Shown here: positions 9,483-20,151 of the stretch, one piece after another
Numbering within the stretch: position 1 is the first letter of the stretch
Layout of the letters: every line of letters starts with the position of its first letter
From: Thalassococcus arenae
GTDB taxonomy: Bacteria; Pseudomonadota; Alphaproteobacteria; Rhodobacterales; Rhodobacteraceae
DNA length: 64,000 nucleotides
NCBI RefSeq assembly: GCF_019104745.1
Contig: NZ_JAHRWL010000002.1
Span: forward strand, 186,001 to 250,000
Direction: 5' to 3'
Notes under the pieces: generated by a model
The model's input: only the letters and a program-made list of their open reading frames with translations
Databases searched by the model: none
Told to the model about the DNA's origin: nothing
Program-made: the position numbers and the translations under genes

Positions 9483-10781
9483 ATGTTGAAGGACCAGGAC
9501 CGCATCTTTACCAATATCTACGGCATGCATGACCGCACGCTGGCCGGCGCCCGCGCGCGCGGGCATTGGGACGGCACGGCGGGCCTGATCCAGAAGGGCC
9601 GCGACTGGATCGTGCAGGAGATGAAGGACAGCGGGTTGCGCGGCCGCGGCGGGGCGGGCTTTCCGACCGGTCTGAAATGGTCCTTCATGCCCAAGGAATC
9701 CGATGGCCGCCCGGCCTATCTGGTGGTCAATGCCGACGAATCCGAGCCCGGCACCTGCAAGGATCGCGAGATCATGCGCCACGATCCGCACACGCTGATC
9801 GAGGGTTGCCTGATCGCGTCCTTCGCGATGAATGCCCATGCCTGCTATATCTATATCCGCGGCGAATACATCCGCGAGCGCGAGGCGTTGCAGGCGGCCA
9901 TCGACGAAGCCTATGACGCCGGTCTGCTGGGCCGCAACGCCGCCGGATCGGGCTGGGATTTCGACCTGTTCCTGCATCACGGCGCGGGCGCCTATATCTG
10001 CGGCGAGGAAACCGCCCTGCTGGAAAGCCTGGAGGGCAAGAAGGGCATGCCGCGGATGAAGCCGCCATTCCCGGCGGGCGCGGGGCTTTACGGCTGTCCG
10101 ACCACGGTGAACAACGTCGAATCGATCGCGGTGGTGCCGACCATCCTGCGCCGGGGGGCGACGTGGTTCGCGGGTTTCGGCCGGCCCAACAACGCGGGCA
10201 CCAAGCTGTTCGCGATCTCGGGCCATGTGAACAACCCCTGCGTCGTCGAAGAGGCGATGAGCATCGGTTTCGAGGAATTGATCGAAAAGCATTGCGGCGG
10301 CATCCGCGGCGGCTGGGACAATCTCAAGGCGGTGATCCCCGGCGGGTCGTCGGTGCCGTGCGTGCGCGGCGAAAAGATGCGCGACGCGATCATGGATTTC
10401 GACTATTTGCGCAGCGACCTGCAATCGGGCCTGGGCACGGCGGCGGTGATCGTGATGGACAAGCAGACCGACATCATCAAGGCGATCTGGCGGCTGTCGA
10501 AATTCTACAAGCACGAAAGCTGCGGCCAGTGCACGCCCTGCCGCGAAGGCACGGGCTGGATGATGCGGGTCATGGACCGGCTGGTGAAGGGGCAGGCCGA
10601 GGTCGAGGAAATCGACATGCTGCTGGACGTCACCAAGCAGGTCGAGGGCCACACGATCTGCGCGTTGGGCGATGCCGCGGCCTGGCCGATCCAGGGCCTG
10701 ATCCGCAACTTCCGCGACGAGATCGAGGACCGCATCAAGGCGCAGAAAACGGGCCGTGTGAGCGCGGTGGCGGCGGAGTAA
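9483..10781 (+). CDS. nuoF: NADH-quinone oxidoreductase subunit F
   Basis: The 51-kDa subunit that binds NADH and FMN and starts electron transfer in complex I. The 432-aa product has the FMN/NADH-site glycine loop [14 protein letters not shown] (about residues 52-65), the acidic [10 protein letters not shown] motif near residue 89 and the [4Fe-4S] cluster N3 ligands in [15 protein letters not shown] near residue 345 plus a further cysteine in HTICALGD. It is separated from nuoG by 1.5 kb that carries repeat copy B and two small exported-protein genes. Confidence 0.96.
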   Translation: MLKDQDRIFTNIYGMHDRTLAGARARGHWDGTAGLIQKGRDWIVQEMKDSGLRGRGGAGFPTGLKWSFMPKESDGRPAYLVVNADESEPGTCKDREIMRHDPHTLIEGCLIASFAMNAHACYIYIRGEYIREREALQAAIDEAYDAGLLGRNAAGSGWDFDLFLHHGAGAYICGEETALLESLEGKKGMPRMKPPFPAGAGLYGCPTTVNNVESIAVVPTILRRGATWFAGFGRPNNAGTKLFAISGHVNNPCVVEEAMSIGFEELIEKHCGGIRGGWDNLKAVIPGGSSVPCVRGEKMRDAIMDFDYLRSDLQSGLGTAAVIVMDKQTDIIKAIWRLSKFYKHESCGQCTPCREGTGWMMRVMDRLVKGQAEVEEIDMLLDVTKQVEGHTICALGDAAAWPIQGLIRNFRDEIEDRIKAQKTGRVSAVAAE

Positions 10782-11251
10782 GACGGTTGTCCGTGTGATG
10801 GTGTTCGCGCTGTTGCTGCGGGGCTGAGGCGACGTGGCGGGTGATTTGGACTGTCGCCGGCGCTGATCGGAGAGCGGCTGTCACGGCAGAAGCGTCGAAT
10901 GGCGGTTCTGAGCCCGGAGCGGACACTGTGCCTGCGCGGAATCAAGGCCGCGGGCCGCCGCGCATCGCCGGGCCGCCCCCACGGCACGGCGATTTGGCGA
11001 CACGGGCGCAAGGTTCGGCCGTTGTCCGGACTTGGTTGCGATAAAGCGCCCAATCCCGGCAATCGATCGCCGCACCGCGGCCCGGCAACGCGCGGCTTGT
11101 CACGGTGACGATGACCGTCCCCTTCGTCCCGCAAGGCGGACGGTCTGCGCCGGACCGACGCCGGTCCACACTTGCCAGCCAGGGCCCGCTGGGGCATTGA
11201 CCATCGCGCGCGCGGCGGCGAAAGTGCGCGCGAATTGCAGGAGCACAGAGC
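10782..11251. other. gap after nuoF, filled mainly by dispersed repeat copy B
   Basis: No gene is supported here. The segment 10910-11132 is the inverted copy of the 223-bp repeat found upstream of nuoA. The flanks 10782-10909 and 11133-11251 are GC-rich and show no recognisable family or strong hairpin. If transcription of the operon is continuous it passes through this repeat. Confidence 0.6.
10910..11132 (-). repeat. 223-bp dispersed repeat, copy B (inverted)
   Basis: Reverse complement of 1945-2167 with about seven mismatches and no gaps by eye. The two copies are about 8.7 kb apart in inverted orientation, so recombination between them would invert nuoA-nuoF. No coding function could be assigned to the repeat in any frame. 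Confidence 0.85.
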
Positions 11252-11605
11252 ATGACCCGACTTGTCCTACTTGTGGCGCTGGTGGCCTCGCTGGCGGGGT
11301 GCGAGCGGCTGGGGCTGGGCAACGGCTTTGGCATCGGGCGCGACCGGCAGGCATTCGACGGGCAGAACTACCGCGGTACGGCCCGATCGGAACGCGGCGA
11401 CCGCAAGAGCTTTACCGCCAGCGTGCGGCCGGTTTCGGCGTCGCTGGAGGGGGCGATACAGGCGGCGGAATACGAAGGCGTCAAGCACTGCATCAAGTTC
11501 TATGGCACGTCCGAAATCGCCTGGGCGGTGGGGCCGGACACGCCGCGCGAACAACTGCCGATCGAGGGCGACACGCTGACCTTCAGCGGGGTCTGCGTCG
11601 AGTGA
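11252..11605 (+). CDS. putative lipoprotein between nuoF and nuoG
   Basis: A 117-aa protein with a short lipoprotein signal: MTRLVLLVALVASLAGC, lipobox cysteine at residue 17. The mature domain contains a cysteine pair (HCIKFYG and the C-terminal GVCVE) that could form a disulfide in the periplasm. No family recognised. ATG 11252 is preceded by GCAGGAGCACAGAGC, a good ribosome site. It lies in the nuo direction between nuoF and nuoG, paralleling the other exported proteins of this operon. Confidence 0.7.
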   Translation: MTRLVLLVALVASLAGCERLGLGNGFGIGRDRQAFDGQNYRGTARSERGDRKSFTASVRPVSASLEGAIQAAEYEGVKHCIKFYGTSEIAWAVGPDTPREQLPIEGDTLTFSGVCVE

Positions 11606-11704
11606 CGCGGCGGGACTCGGCGGAAAACCGGGCCGGATATTGAATATCACGCGCGGCTGCCCCCATCTGTAAGACAAAGACGAGCAGTGATGGAGCGATC
11701 CGAG

Positions 11705-12109
11705 ATGCGTGTGTTGACGGGGCTGGTGCTGCCCCTTGTCCTTGGCCTGACCCTGGCCGCCCCCGCGGCGGCCAAGCCGCCGCTGCGCGACGTGGCCAAG
11801 ATCGACGACCACCTGATGGCGGTGGCCATCGCCGACGAGATCCGCAAGAGCTGCGAGGATATCAGCCCGCGCATGATCAAGGCCTATTCGGTGCTGCGCA
11901 GTCTCAAGTCGGATGCGCGCGCCCTGGGCTATTCCGACGAGGAGATCGAGGATTACGTCACCTCGAAGGCCGAAAAGGCCCGGATGCGCGCCAAGGCCGA
12001 TGCCTGGCTGAAGGCGCGCGGCGTCGATCCCAAGGACCGCGCGGCGCTGTGCGCCTTCGGCAAGACCGAGATCGCCAGGGGCAGCCGGATCGGGGAATTG
12101 CTCTACTGA
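11705..12109 (+). CDS. exported protein, DUF5333-like
   Basis: A 134-aa protein with a Sec-type signal peptide (hydrophobic core LVLPLVLGLTLAAP, probable cleavage after AAA near residue 23). The mature part is mainly helical and highly charged, with two cysteines (SCEDISP and ALCAFGK). It resembles the DUF5333 family that I recall from Rhodobacteraceae nuo operons; the name is from memory. I chose ATG 11705, with GGAG 9 nt upstream, over in-frame starts at 11687 and 11690, which would put six extra residues before the signal. Function unknown. Confidence 0.72.
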   Translation: MRVLTGLVLPLVLGLTLAAPAAAKPPLRDVAKIDDHLMAVAIADEIRKSCEDISPRMIKAYSVLRSLKSDARALGYSDEEIEDYVTSKAEKARMRAKADAWLKARGVDPKDRAALCAFGKTEIARGSRIGELLY

Positions 12110-12130
12110 TCGCATCGCGGCTTTTGCATG

Positions 12131-12140
12131 TGTGATCACA
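12131..12140. promoter_or_regulatory. unassigned palindrome TGTGATCACA upstream of nuoG
   Basis: A perfect 10-bp palindrome in the 191-bp spacer before nuoG. The half-sites resemble CRP-type TGTGA/TCACA, but the 6-bp spacing typical of CRP sites is missing, so it may bind another dimeric regulator or be chance. Confidence 0.2.
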
Positions 12141-12300
12141 TCGCCTGACGCCCGCCCCCTTGCGGCGATTTTTCCCGGTCGTTTGCGTCTGCGGCATCTG
12201 GCATCCTGCGCCTTTGCGCGGTAGACAGCCCAAGACGGTTGCGCGCCTGGCCCCGGCCCGGCGGCACCGCCGCCTGCCAATGGGAACAAAGGGCCGGGGC

Positions 12301-14319
12301 ATGTCCGACTTGCGCAAGATCATCATCGACGGTCACGAGATCGAGGTGGAGGGGGCGATGACGCTCATCCAGGCCTGCGAAGAGGCCGGGATCGAGGTAC
12401 CGCGTTTCTGCTATCACGAACGGCTGTCCATCGCGGGCAATTGCCGGATGTGCCTGGTCGAGGTGGTGGGCGGACCGCCGAAACCCGCGGCCAGCTGCGC
12501 GATGCAGGTGCGCGACCTGCGGCCCGGGCCGGAAGGCCAGCCGCCGGTGGTCAAGACCAACTCGCCGATGGTCAAGAAGGCGCGCGAGGGGGTGATGGAG
12601 TTCCTGCTCATCAACCACCCGCTGGATTGCCCGATCTGCGACCAGGGCGGCGAATGCGACCTGCAGGACCAGGCGATGGCCTATGGCGTGGATTTCTCGC
12701 GCTTCCGCGAACCCAAGCGCGCGGTCGAGGACCTGGACCTGGGCCCGCTGGTCGAGACGCACATGACGCGCTGCATTTCCTGCACCCGCTGCGTGCGCTT
12801 CACCACCGAGGTGGCAGGCATCACCCAGATGGGCCAGACCGGGCGCGGCGAGGACAGCGAGATCACGTCCTATCTGGGCCAGACGCTGGACAGCAACCTG
12901 CAGGGCAACATCATCGACCTGTGCCCGGTGGGTGCGCTGGTGTCCAAGCCCTATGCCTTTACCGCGCGGCCCTGGGAGCTGACCAAGACCGAGTCGATCG
13001 ACGTGATGGATGCGCTTGGCAGCAATATCCGTGTCGATACCAAGGGCCGCGAAGTGATGCGGTTCCTGCCGCGCAACCATGACGGCGTGAACGAGGAATG
13101 GATTTCCGACAAGACGCGGTTCGTCTGGGACGGCCTGCGCCGCCAGCGGCTGGACCGGCCCTATATCCGCGAGAACGGCAAGCTGCGCGCGGCGACCTGG
13201 CCCGAAGCGCTGGCCAAGGTGGCCGAGGTCATGAAGGGCGCGAAAAAGCTGGGGGGCCTGGTGGGCGACCTGGCCCCGGTCGAGGCGGTCTATTCGCTGA
13301 AGCAGATGATCGAGGGGCAGGGCGGCATCGTCGAGTGCCGCACCGATGGCGCGATGCTGCCGCCGGGCAACCGCTCTGCCTATGTCGGCAATGCGGCGAT
13401 CGAGGATATCGACACCGCCCGCGCGATCATGCTGATCGGCACCAATCCGCGCGACGAGGCGCCGGTGCTGAACGCGCGCATCCGCAAGGCCTGGGCCAAT
13501 GGCGCCAGCATCGGGCTGGTGGGCGAGAAGGTGGACCTGACCTATCCCTATTACCACGCCGGGACCGACCGCGCGGCGCTGCAGGCGCTGCTGGATGCGG
13601 ATGTGTCGGGTGCCAAGGGCAAGGATACGCTGGTGATCGTCGGCCAGGGCGCGATTTCCGAGGCCGACGGCGCCGCCGTGCTGGCCGCAGCACAACGCTA
13701 TGCCGAGATGACCGAAAGCCGGTTCCTGGTGCTGCACACCGCCGCCGCCCGGGTGGGCGCGATGGATGTGGGCGCGACCAACGAGGGCGGCCGCAACGCG
13801 GTGTCCGAGTGCGACGTGATCTACAACCTGGGCGCCGACGAGATCGAGATCGGCGAAGGGGCCACGGTGATCTACCAGGGCAGCCATGGCGACCGCGGCG
13901 CGCATCGCGCCGACGTCATCCTGCCGGGCGCGGCCTATACCGAGGAACCGGGCCTGTTCGTCAACACCGAGGGCCGCCCGCAGCTGGCGCTGCGCGCCGG
14001 TTTCGCACCGGGTGAGGCCAAGGAAAACTGGGCGATCCTGCGGGCGCTGAGCGCCGAGCTGGGCGCGACCCTGCCCTGGGACAGCCTGGGCGCGCTGCGC
14101 CAGGCGCTGCTGGCCGAGGTGCCGCATCTGGGCCAGATCGACGAGGTGCCGGAAAACGAATGGCGCGCCGAGGCGCCGGGCAAGCTGGGCAAGGCGGCGT
14201 TCCGCTATGCGATCAAGGATTTCTACCTGACCAACCCGATCGCGCGGGCCAGCACGCTTATGGCCGAGCTGTCGCGCAACGCCAAGGACCGGGCGCAGAC
14301 CCCGATGGCGGCGGAGTGA
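12301..14319 (+). CDS. nuoG: NADH-quinone oxidoreductase subunit G
   Basis: Large iron-sulfur subunit of complex I, 672 aa. The N-terminal 220 residues carry the [2Fe-2S] and [4Fe-4S] ligands: [17 protein letters not shown] near residues 36-52, [15 protein letters not shown] near 110 and [12 protein letters not shown] near 155. The rest is the molybdopterin-oxidoreductase-like fold that has lost its cofactor in this family. I chose ATG 12301 because NuoG homology starts there ([11 protein letters not shown]); the frame is open upstream without similarity. The ribosome site is weak. Confidence 0.95.
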   Translation: MSDLRKIIIDGHEIEVEGAMTLIQACEEAGIEVPRFCYHERLSIAGNCRMCLVEVVGGPPKPAASCAMQVRDLRPGPEGQPPVVKTNSPMVKKAREGVMEFLLINHPLDCPICDQGGECDLQDQAMAYGVDFSRFREPKRAVEDLDLGPLVETHMTRCISCTRCVRFTTEVAGITQMGQTGRGEDSEITSYLGQTLDSNLQGNIIDLCPVGALVSKPYAFTARPWELTKTESIDVMDALGSNIRVDTKGREVMRFLPRNHDGVNEEWISDKTRFVWDGLRRQRLDRPYIRENGKLRAATWPEALAKVAEVMKGAKKLGGLVGDLAPVEAVYSLKQMIEGQGGIVECRTDGAMLPPGNRSAYVGNAAIEDIDTARAIMLIGTNPRDEAPVLNARIRKAWANGASIGLVGEKVDLTYPYYHAGTDRAALQALLDADVSGAKGKDTLVIVGQGAISEADGAAVLAAAQRYAEMTESRFLVLHTAAARVGAMDVGATNEGGRNAVSECDVIYNLGADEIEIGEGATVIYQGSHGDRGAHRADVILPGAAYTEEPGLFVNTEGRPQLALRAGFAPGEAKENWAILRALSAELGATLPWDSLGALRQALLAEVPHLGQIDEVPENEWRAEAPGKLGKAAFRYAIKDFYLTNPIARASTLMAELSRNAKDRAQTPMAAE

Positions 14320-14326
14320 GACCCGC

Positions 14327-14722
14327 TTGGGCCGCGTGTTCCGCATATCGCCGCTGGTGATGGCGGCCGGGCTGGCAGCCTGCGAGGAACCGGCGCAGGC
14401 CGAGGCGCCGTTCGTGCCCGGCTATGAGGGAATCGAGACGCGGCTGCTGGACGGCGACCTGGTGCAATTCGCGGTGGCGATGCGCGGCGCGCGCGGCCCG
14501 GCGGATGTCGAGGCCTATGCCGAATGCGCCGCGGCGCAATACACGTTGATCCGCGGCTACGGATTCGCGCGGCATTTGCGCACAAATGTGATGGAAGAGG
14601 GTGGTCTCTGGCAGGGAGATGCGGTTTACACCATCTCGGCCGAACTGCCCCGCGGGCTCAAGACCATCGACGCCGAAGTGGTCGCAAGCGCCTGCGCTGA
14701 AAACGGGATACCGATGGTGTGA
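14327..14722 (+). CDS. putative lipoprotein between nuoG and nuoH
   Basis: A 131-aa protein with a lipoprotein-type signal ([13 protein letters not shown], lipobox cysteine at residue 19 from the TTG start at 14327). The mature part has cysteines in YAECAAAQY and SACAENG and ends 7 bp before nuoH. No family recognised. The start is uncertain: TTG 14327 has GGAG 10 nt upstream, GTG 14336 would also leave a short signal. It adds to the set of exported proteins placed between complex I genes here. Confidence 0.65.
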   Translation: MGRVFRISPLVMAAGLAACEEPAQAEAPFVPGYEGIETRLLDGDLVQFAVAMRGARGPADVEAYAECAAAQYTLIRGYGFARHLRTNVMEEGGLWQGDAVYTISAELPRGLKTIDAEVVASACAENGIPMV

Positions 14723-14729
14723 GGGACTG

Positions 14730-15758
14730 ATGGCGAATTTCTTTGGTGACTCCTACCTGGGCATGGGCCTGATGATCGTCTTTCAGATCCTGCTGGTGCT
14801 GGTGCCGCTGCTGGTGGCGCTGGCCTTTCTGATGTGGGGCGATCGCAAGATCTGGGCCGCCGTGCAGATGCGCCGCGGGCCCAACGTGGTCGGCGTGTTC
14901 GGGCTGATGCAGAGCTTTGCCGATTTCCTGAAATACATCGTCAAGGAACTGGTGGTACCGGCGGGCGCCGACCGCCCGGTCTATTTCATCGCGCCGATGG
15001 TGTCGCTGGTGATGGCCTTCATCGCCTGGGCGGTGATCCCGTTCAATGACGGCTGGGTGATTTCCGACATCAACGTGGCGATCCTGTATGTCTTCGCGAT
15101 CTCGTCGCTGGAGGTTTATGGCGTCATCATGGGCGGCTGGGCGTCGAACTCGAAATACCCGTTCCTGGGGTCGCTTCGGTCGGCGGCGCAGATGATTTCC
15201 TACGAGGTGTCGATCGGGCTAATCATCATCGGCGTGGTGATTTCGGCCGGGTCGCTGAATTTCGGCGACATCGTCAACAGCCAGTCGGGCGCGGGCATGC
15301 TGAGCTGGTACTGGCTGCCGCATTTCCCGATGCTGATCCTGTTCTTCGTCTCGGCCCTGGCGGAAACCAACCGCCCGCCCTTCGACCTGCCGGAAGCGGA
15401 ATCGGAACTGGTGGCGGGCTACCAGGTGGAATATTCCTCTACGCCGTTCCTGCTGTTCATGATCGGCGAACTGACCGCCGTGGTGCTGATGTGTGCGCTG
15501 ATCTCGCTGCTGTTCTTCGGCGGCTGGCTGTCGCCCATCCCGGGCCTGCCCGACGGGCTGTTCTGGATGGTCGTCAAGATGATCATCGTCTTCTTCTTCT
15601 TCTCGATGGTGAAGGCGATCACCCCGCGTTACCGCTATGACCAGCTGATGCGCCTGGGCTGGAAGGTGTTCCTGCCGATGTCGCTGGCCTGGGTGGTCTT
15701 CGTGGCCTTCGCGGCGAAATTCGACTGGTTCTGGGGCATCTTCGCCCGCTGGAGCTGA
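14730..15758 (+). CDS. nuoH: NADH-quinone oxidoreductase subunit H
   Basis: Membrane subunit at the base of the peripheral arm that forms the quinone channel of complex I. The 342-aa product has about eight transmembrane helices and the conserved cytoplasmic loops ADRKIW-like [16 protein letters not shown] (about residues 35-50) and the acidic loop [18 protein letters not shown] (about 213-230). ATG 14730 follows the lipoprotein gene by 7 bp and fixes the usual N-terminus; the frame extends upstream inside that gene without homology. Confidence 0.95.
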   Translation: MANFFGDSYLGMGLMIVFQILLVLVPLLVALAFLMWGDRKIWAAVQMRRGPNVVGVFGLMQSFADFLKYIVKELVVPAGADRPVYFIAPMVSLVMAFIAWAVIPFNDGWVISDINVAILYVFAISSLEVYGVIMGGWASNSKYPFLGSLRSAAQMISYEVSIGLIIIGVVISAGSLNFGDIVNSQSGAGMLSWYWLPHFPMLILFFVSALAETNRPPFDLPEAESELVAGYQVEYSSTPFLLFMIGELTAVVLMCALISLLFFGGWLSPIPGLPDGLFWMVVKMIIVFFFFSMVKAITPRYRYDQLMRLGWKVFLPMSLAWVVFVAFAAKFDWFWGIFARWS

Positions 15759-15769
15759 GGGAGGGTCTG

Positions 15770-16264
15770 ATGGCAAATATCGACTACGGACGCGCGGCGG
15801 GGTATTTCCTGCTCAAGGATTTCGTCATCGGCTTCAAGCTGGGGCTGAAGTATTTCTTCGCGCCCAAGGCGACGCTGAACTACCCGCATGAAAAGGGCCC
15901 GCTGAGCCCGCGGTTCCGCGGCGAACACGCGCTGCGGCGCTATCCCAACGGCGAGGAACGCTGCATCGCCTGCAAGCTGTGCGAGGCGATCTGCCCCGCC
16001 CAGGCGATCACCATCGATGCCGAGCCGCGCGAGGACGGGTCGCGCCGCACCACGCGCTATGACATCGACATGACCAAGTGCATCTATTGCGGGTTCTGCC
16101 AGGAGGCCTGCCCGGTCGATGCCATTGTCGAGGGGCCGAATTTCGAGTTCGCCACCGAGACCCGCGAGGAACTGTTCTACGACAAGGCCAAGCTGCTGGA
16201 GAACGGCGACCGCTGGGAAGCCGAGATCGCCCGCAACCTGGAGATGGACGCGCCATACCGATGA
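15770..16264 (+). CDS. nuoI: NADH-quinone oxidoreductase subunit I
   Basis: Ferredoxin-like subunit of complex I (164 aa) carrying two [4Fe-4S] clusters, N6a and N6b. Both eight-iron ferredoxin motifs are intact: [12 protein letters not shown] near residue 65 and [12 protein letters not shown] near residue 104. The gene begins 11 bp after nuoH and ends in an ATGA overlap with the next ORF rather than with nuoJ. Confidence 0.96.
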   Translation: MANIDYGRAAGYFLLKDFVIGFKLGLKYFFAPKATLNYPHEKGPLSPRFRGEHALRRYPNGEERCIACKLCEAICPAQAITIDAEPREDGSRRTTRYDIDMTKCIYCGFCQEACPVDAIVEGPNFEFATETREELFYDKAKLLENGDRWEAEIARNLEMDAPYR

Positions 16265-16656
16265 GCCCTGCCTATGCGGATAACCTCGGCCGCGGCCGCG
16301 ACGTCTCGGAACGGGTGATGCCCGGGCTGGAAGCGGCCTTGGCCGCCCGTTACGACGCGTGGTTGCCGGGGTTTTCCGAATGGCAGATCGGCACCGTTTA
16401 TGGCGGCGTCTACGGGCGCGACGGGGCGGACCTGAAGACCCGCCAGATCGCCACCGTGGCCGCGCTGGCGGTGCTGGGCGACGCGGTGCGCCCGCAGATG
16501 AAGATCCACGTCAAGGCGGCGCTGGACCTGGGCATCAGCCCGCGCGAGATCTGCGAGATCGTTATGCAGATGGCGCTGTATGGCGGCTTTCCGGCGGCGA
16601 TCAACGCGCTGAACGCCACGCTGGAGGTATTTGAGGCAGAAGGGCTGGAGCCATGA
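16261..16656 (+). CDS. carboxymuconolactone decarboxylase (CMD)-family protein, first of two
   Basis: A 131-aa helical protein of the CMD/AhpD-like superfamily: [17 protein letters not shown] followed by [19 protein letters not shown] and a C-terminal [11 protein letters not shown] motif. The catalytic CxxC of AhpD peroxidases is absent, so peroxidase activity is not expected. ATG 16261 overlaps the nuoI stop and the gene overlaps its paralogous neighbour, so both are translationally coupled within the nuo operon between nuoI and nuoJ. Physiological role unknown. Confidence 0.85.
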   Translation: MSPAYADNLGRGRDVSERVMPGLEAALAARYDAWLPGFSEWQIGTVYGGVYGRDGADLKTRQIATVAALAVLGDAVRPQMKIHVKAALDLGISPREICEIVMQMALYGGFPAAINALNATLEVFEAEGLEP

Positions 16657-17060
16657 GCGACGCCAAGACCCCGTTCGAGCTGATGATGGCGCAGGCGCAG
16701 GAAATGGCGCGCGCCTTCAACCCGGCGCTGTCGTCCTTCGACCCCAAGGGGTTCGAGAAGATGTGGCCGACCATGTCCAAGGACATGATGGAGATGTGGT
16801 TCGGCAAGGGCATCAGCAAGGACGGGCTGGACGCCAAGACCCGGCTGCTGCTGACGCTCGCAGGGCTGACCATGCAGGGCGCGCAGGCCGAAACGCCCTT
16901 TCGCATGACCGTGCGCCACGCGCTCGAGGCCGGCGCAACCCCGGACGAGATCGCCGAGACTATCGCGCAGATGTCGATGTTCGCCGGTATTCCCGCCATG
17001 ACCCGCGCGATGGAACTGGCGCGCGCCGTCATGGATGACGAGAAGGATGATGAGACATGA
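16653..17060 (+). CDS. carboxymuconolactone decarboxylase (CMD)-family protein, second of two
   Basis: A 135-aa protein of the same superfamily as its upstream neighbour, with [15 protein letters not shown], then [19 protein letters not shown] and [12 protein letters not shown]. No CxxC motif. An N-terminal extension of about 55 residues is rich in Met and Phe and precedes the conserved core; the C-terminus is acidic. It overlaps the first CMD gene and nuoJ by ATGA junctions. The tandem pair may form a hetero-oligomer, as CMD proteins are usually trimers or hexamers. Confidence 0.85.
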   Translation: MSDAKTPFELMMAQAQEMARAFNPALSSFDPKGFEKMWPTMSKDMMEMWFGKGISKDGLDAKTRLLLTLAGLTMQGAQAETPFRMTVRHALEAGATPDEIAETIAQMSMFAGIPAMTRAMELARAVMDDEKDDET

Positions 17061-17659
17061 CCGCCTTTGCCTTCTACCTGTTCGCGCTGAGCGCCATCGC
17101 CGGGGGGCTGTTCACCGTCATCAGCCGCAACCCGGTGCATTCGGTGCTGTGGCTGATCCTGGCGTTCCTGTCCTCGGCGGGGCTGTTCGTGCTGCTGGGG
17201 GCGGAATTCGTCGCGATGCTGCTGATCATCGTCTATGTCGGCGCGGTGGCGGTGCTGTTCCTGTTCGTGGTGATGATGCTGGACATCGATTTCGCCGAAC
17301 TGAAGGCGGAAATGGCGCGCTACATGCCGCTGGCGTTGCTGATCGGGCTGATCCTGCTGATGCAGCTGGCGATGGCCTATGGCGCCTGGGACGCGGCCGA
17401 GGGCGCGGCGGGCCAACTGGCCCAGCCGCTGCCGGCCGACCGCCACAACACCGAGGCGTTGGGGATGATCCTGTACGACCAGTATTTCCTGCTGTTCCAG
17501 CTGGCGGGCCTGATCCTGCTGGTGGCGATGATCGGCGCCATCGTGCTGACCCTGCGCCACCGCACCGACATCAAGCGCCAGGACGTGCTGGCGCAGATGT
17601 ATCGCGATCCGGCCAAGGCGATGGAACTGCGCGACGTCAAGCCGGGGCAGGGGCTGTAA
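17057..17659 (+). CDS. nuoJ: NADH-quinone oxidoreductase subunit J
   Basis: Membrane-arm subunit of complex I (200 aa) with five predicted helices; the conserved [19 protein letters not shown] segment of helix 3 (about residues 56-74) contains the pi-bulge implicated in coupling quinone reduction to proton pumping. It overlaps the second CMD gene by ATGA. A 70-bp spacer with a GC-rich tract separates it from nuoK. Confidence 0.95.
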   Translation: MTAFAFYLFALSAIAGGLFTVISRNPVHSVLWLILAFLSSAGLFVLLGAEFVAMLLIIVYVGAVAVLFLFVVMMLDIDFAELKAEMARYMPLALLIGLILLMQLAMAYGAWDAAEGAAGQLAQPLPADRHNTEALGMILYDQYFLLFQLAGLILLVAMIGAIVLTLRHRTDIKRQDVLAQMYRDPAKAMELRDVKPGQGL

Positions 17660-17729
17660 GGACTATTCGGGCGGTTCGGCCCGGCAACAAGACGAAAGAC
17701 AATCGGGCGCGGCCCGGAGGGACGAGAAG

Positions 17730-18035
17730 ATGATCGGATTGGAACATTACCTGACGGTGGCGGCGGTGCTGTTCGTCATCGGGATTTTCGGGCTTTTCCT
17801 GAACCGGAAGAACGTGATCATCCTGCTGATGTCGATCGAGCTGATGCTGCTGTCGGTCAACATCAACCTCGTGGCCTTTTCCAGTTTCCTGGGCGATCTG
17901 GTCGGGCAGGTGTTCACCCTGTTCGTCCTGACCGTCGCCGCCGCCGAGGCCGCCATCGGCCTGGCGATCCTGGTCTGCTTCTTCCGCAACCGCGGCACGA
18001 TCGCGGTGGAAGACGTCAACGTGATGAAGGGGTAG
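17730..18035 (+). CDS. nuoK: NADH-quinone oxidoreductase subunit K
   Basis: Small antiporter-related membrane subunit (101 aa, three helices). The two buried glutamates needed for proton translocation are present in [10 protein letters not shown] (about residue 36) and in [10 protein letters not shown] (about residue 72). Ribosome site GGAGGGACGAGAAG precedes ATG 17730. It is followed by nuoL after 4 bp. Confidence 0.96.
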   Translation: MIGLEHYLTVAAVLFVIGIFGLFLNRKNVIILLMSIELMLLSVNINLVAFSSFLGDLVGQVFTLFVLTVAAAEAAIGLAILVCFFRNRGTIAVEDVNVMKG

Positions 18036-18039
18036 GCCC

Positions 18040-20151
18040 ATGGAAACGATCATCCTCTTCGCCCCGCTGGTGGGCGCGCTGATCGCGGGGTTCGGCTGGC
18101 GCTGGATCACCATCGCGGGGGCGCAATGGGTCACCACGGGCCTGTTGTTCCTGGCCGCGCTGCTGAGCTGGATCGTGTTCCTGACCCACGGGCCGGAAAC
18201 CCAGCACATCCAGGTGCTGCGCTGGATCGAAAGCGGATCGCTGAGCACCGACTGGTCGATCCGGCTGGACCGGCTGACCTCGATCATGCTGGTCGTCGTG
18301 ACCACCGTGTCGGCGCTCGTGCATCTGTATTCCTTCGGCTACATGGCGCATGACGACCAGTTCCGCGAGGGCGAGGAAAGCTACAAGGCGCGGTTCTTCG
18401 CCTACCTGTCCTTCTTCACCTTCGCGATGCTGATGCTGGTGACCGCCGACAACCTGGCGCAGATGTTCTTCGGCTGGGAAGGCGTGGGCCTGGCGTCCTA
18501 TCTGCTGATCGGCTTCTACTATCGCAAGCCGTCGGCCAATGCCGCGGCGATCAAGGCGTTCGTGGTCAACCGGGTGGGCGATTTCGGCTTTGCCCTGGGC
18601 ATCTTCGCGTTGTTCTACCTGACCGACTCGATCCGCTTCGACGACGTCTTCGCCGCTGGCCCGGCGCTGGCGCAGACGCAGATCGCGTTCCTGTGGACGA
18701 CCTGGAACGCGGCCGAACTGGTGGCCTTCCTGCTGTTCGTGGGCGCGATGGGCAAGTCGGCGCAATTCCTGCTGCACACCTGGCTGCCGGACGCGATGGA
18801 AGGCCCGACGCCGGTTTCGGCCCTGATCCACGCCGCGACCATGGTGACCGCGGGCGTGTTCCTGGTCTGCCGGATGTCGCCGATCATGGAATTCGCGCCC
18901 AACGCCACCGCCTTCGTCACCTTCCTGGGCGCCACCACGGCGTTCTTCGCCGCCACGGTGGGCCTGGTGCAGAACGACATCAAGCGGGTGATCGCCTATT
19001 CGACCTGTTCGCAGCTGGGCTACATGTTCGTGGCCGCCGGCGTCGGCGTCTATTCGGTGGCGATGTTCCACCTGTTCACGCATGCCTTCTTCAAGGCGAT
19101 GCTGTTCCTGGGCGCCGGATCGGTGATCCACGGCATGCATCACGAACAGGACATGCGGAACTATGGCGGGCTGCGCCACAAGATGCCCTATACCTTCTGG
19201 GCGATGATGATCGGCACGCTGGCGATCACCGGGGTGGGCATTCCGCTGACCCATATCGGGTTCGCCGGGTTCCTGTCCAAGGACGCGGTGATCGAGAGCG
19301 CCTGGGCCGGCACCAATGCCGGGTTCGCCTTCTGGGCGCTGGTGATCGCGGCGCTGTTCACCAGCTTCTACAGCTGGCGGCTGATGTTCCTGACCTTCTT
19401 CGGCAAGCCGCGCGGCGACAAGCACACCCATGAGCACGCGCACGAGTCGCCGATGACCATGCTGGCGCCGCTGGGCGTGCTGGCGGTGGGCGCGGTGCTG
19501 GCCGGCATGGTCTGGTACAAGCCGTTCTTCGGCGACCACAACACGGTGAACGCCTGGTTCGGCGCGCCGGTCCATGCCGAGGCGGCGGACCACGGCGAGG
19601 CCAAGGCCGACGATCACGCCGGCGAGGCCAAGGCGGACGACCATGCCGCCGAGCCCGCGGCCGACGACCATGCCGCCAACCTGCAGGCCGGGGTGCCGCC
19701 GCAGGGCGCGATCTACATGGCGCCGGACAACCACGTGATGGACGACGCCCATCACGCGCCGAAATGGGTCAAGGTCAGCCCCTTTGTCGCGATGGTGATC
19801 GGGTTTCTGGTGTCCTACTGGTTCTACATCGTGAACCCGGCCATCCCGGCCCGGCTGGCCGAAAGCCAGCGGCCGCTATACCTGTTCCTGCTGAACAAGT
19901 GGTATGTCGACGAAATCTACGACTTCGTCTTCGTCCAGCCCGCCAAGGCGATCGGCCGCATCCTGTGGAAACGCGGTGACGGCGGGGTGATCGACGGGTC
20001 GATCAACGGCGTGGCCATGGGCATCGTGCCGTTCTTCACCCGCCTCGCGGGCAAGGCGCAGTCCGGCTACGTCTTTACCTATGCCTTTGCCATGGTCATC
20101 GGGATCGCCGTCCTGATCACCTGGATGTCGATCTCCGGGGGAGCACAGTAA
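18040..20151 (+). CDS. nuoL: NADH-quinone oxidoreductase subunit L with His/Asp-rich insertion
   Basis: Distal antiporter-like proton-pumping subunit of complex I (703 aa, many transmembrane helices and the lateral helix at the C-terminus). Family motifs include [19 protein letters not shown] and [20 protein letters not shown] with the essential Lys. Between helices, about residues 512-575, lies a hydrophilic stretch rich in His, Asp and Ala with two near-identical GEAKADDHA repeats, then DDAHHAPKW. This makes it longer than the roughly 610-aa E. coli protein. It overlaps nuoM by 1 bp. Confidence 0.95.
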   Translation: METIILFAPLVGALIAGFGWRWITIAGAQWVTTGLLFLAALLSWIVFLTHGPETQHIQVLRWIESGSLSTDWSIRLDRLTSIMLVVVTTVSALVHLYSFGYMAHDDQFREGEESYKARFFAYLSFFTFAMLMLVTADNLAQMFFGWEGVGLASYLLIGFYYRKPSANAAAIKAFVVNRVGDFGFALGIFALFYLTDSIRFDDVFAAGPALAQTQIAFLWTTWNAAELVAFLLFVGAMGKSAQFLLHTWLPDAMEGPTPVSALIHAATMVTAGVFLVCRMSPIMEFAPNATAFVTFLGATTAFFAATVGLVQNDIKRVIAYSTCSQLGYMFVAAGVGVYSVAMFHLFTHAFFKAMLFLGAGSVIHGMHHEQDMRNYGGLRHKMPYTFWAMMIGTLAITGVGIPLTHIGFAGFLSKDAVIESAWAGTNAGFAFWALVIAALFTSFYSWRLMFLTFFGKPRGDKHTHEHAHESPMTMLAPLGVLAVGAVLAGMVWYKPFFGDHNTVNAWFGAPVHAEAADHGEAKADDHAGEAKADDHAAEPAADDHAANLQAGVPPQGAIYMAPDNHVMDDAHHAPKWVKVSPFVAMVIGFLVSYWFYIVNPAIPARLAESQRPLYLFLLNKWYVDEIYDFVFVQPAKAIGRILWKRGDGGVIDGSINGVAMGIVPFFTRLAGKAQSGYVFTYAFAMVIGIAVLITWMSISGGAQ

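Noticed and set aside
12131-12140. TGTGATCACA as a CRP/FNR-type site before nuoG
   Set aside because: CRP-family sites need about 6 bp between the half-sites; here the half-sites abut. Kept only as an unassigned palindrome.
16261-17060. Alkyl hydroperoxide reductase AhpD activity for the two CMD proteins
   Set aside because: The CxxC active-site motif of AhpD is missing in both.
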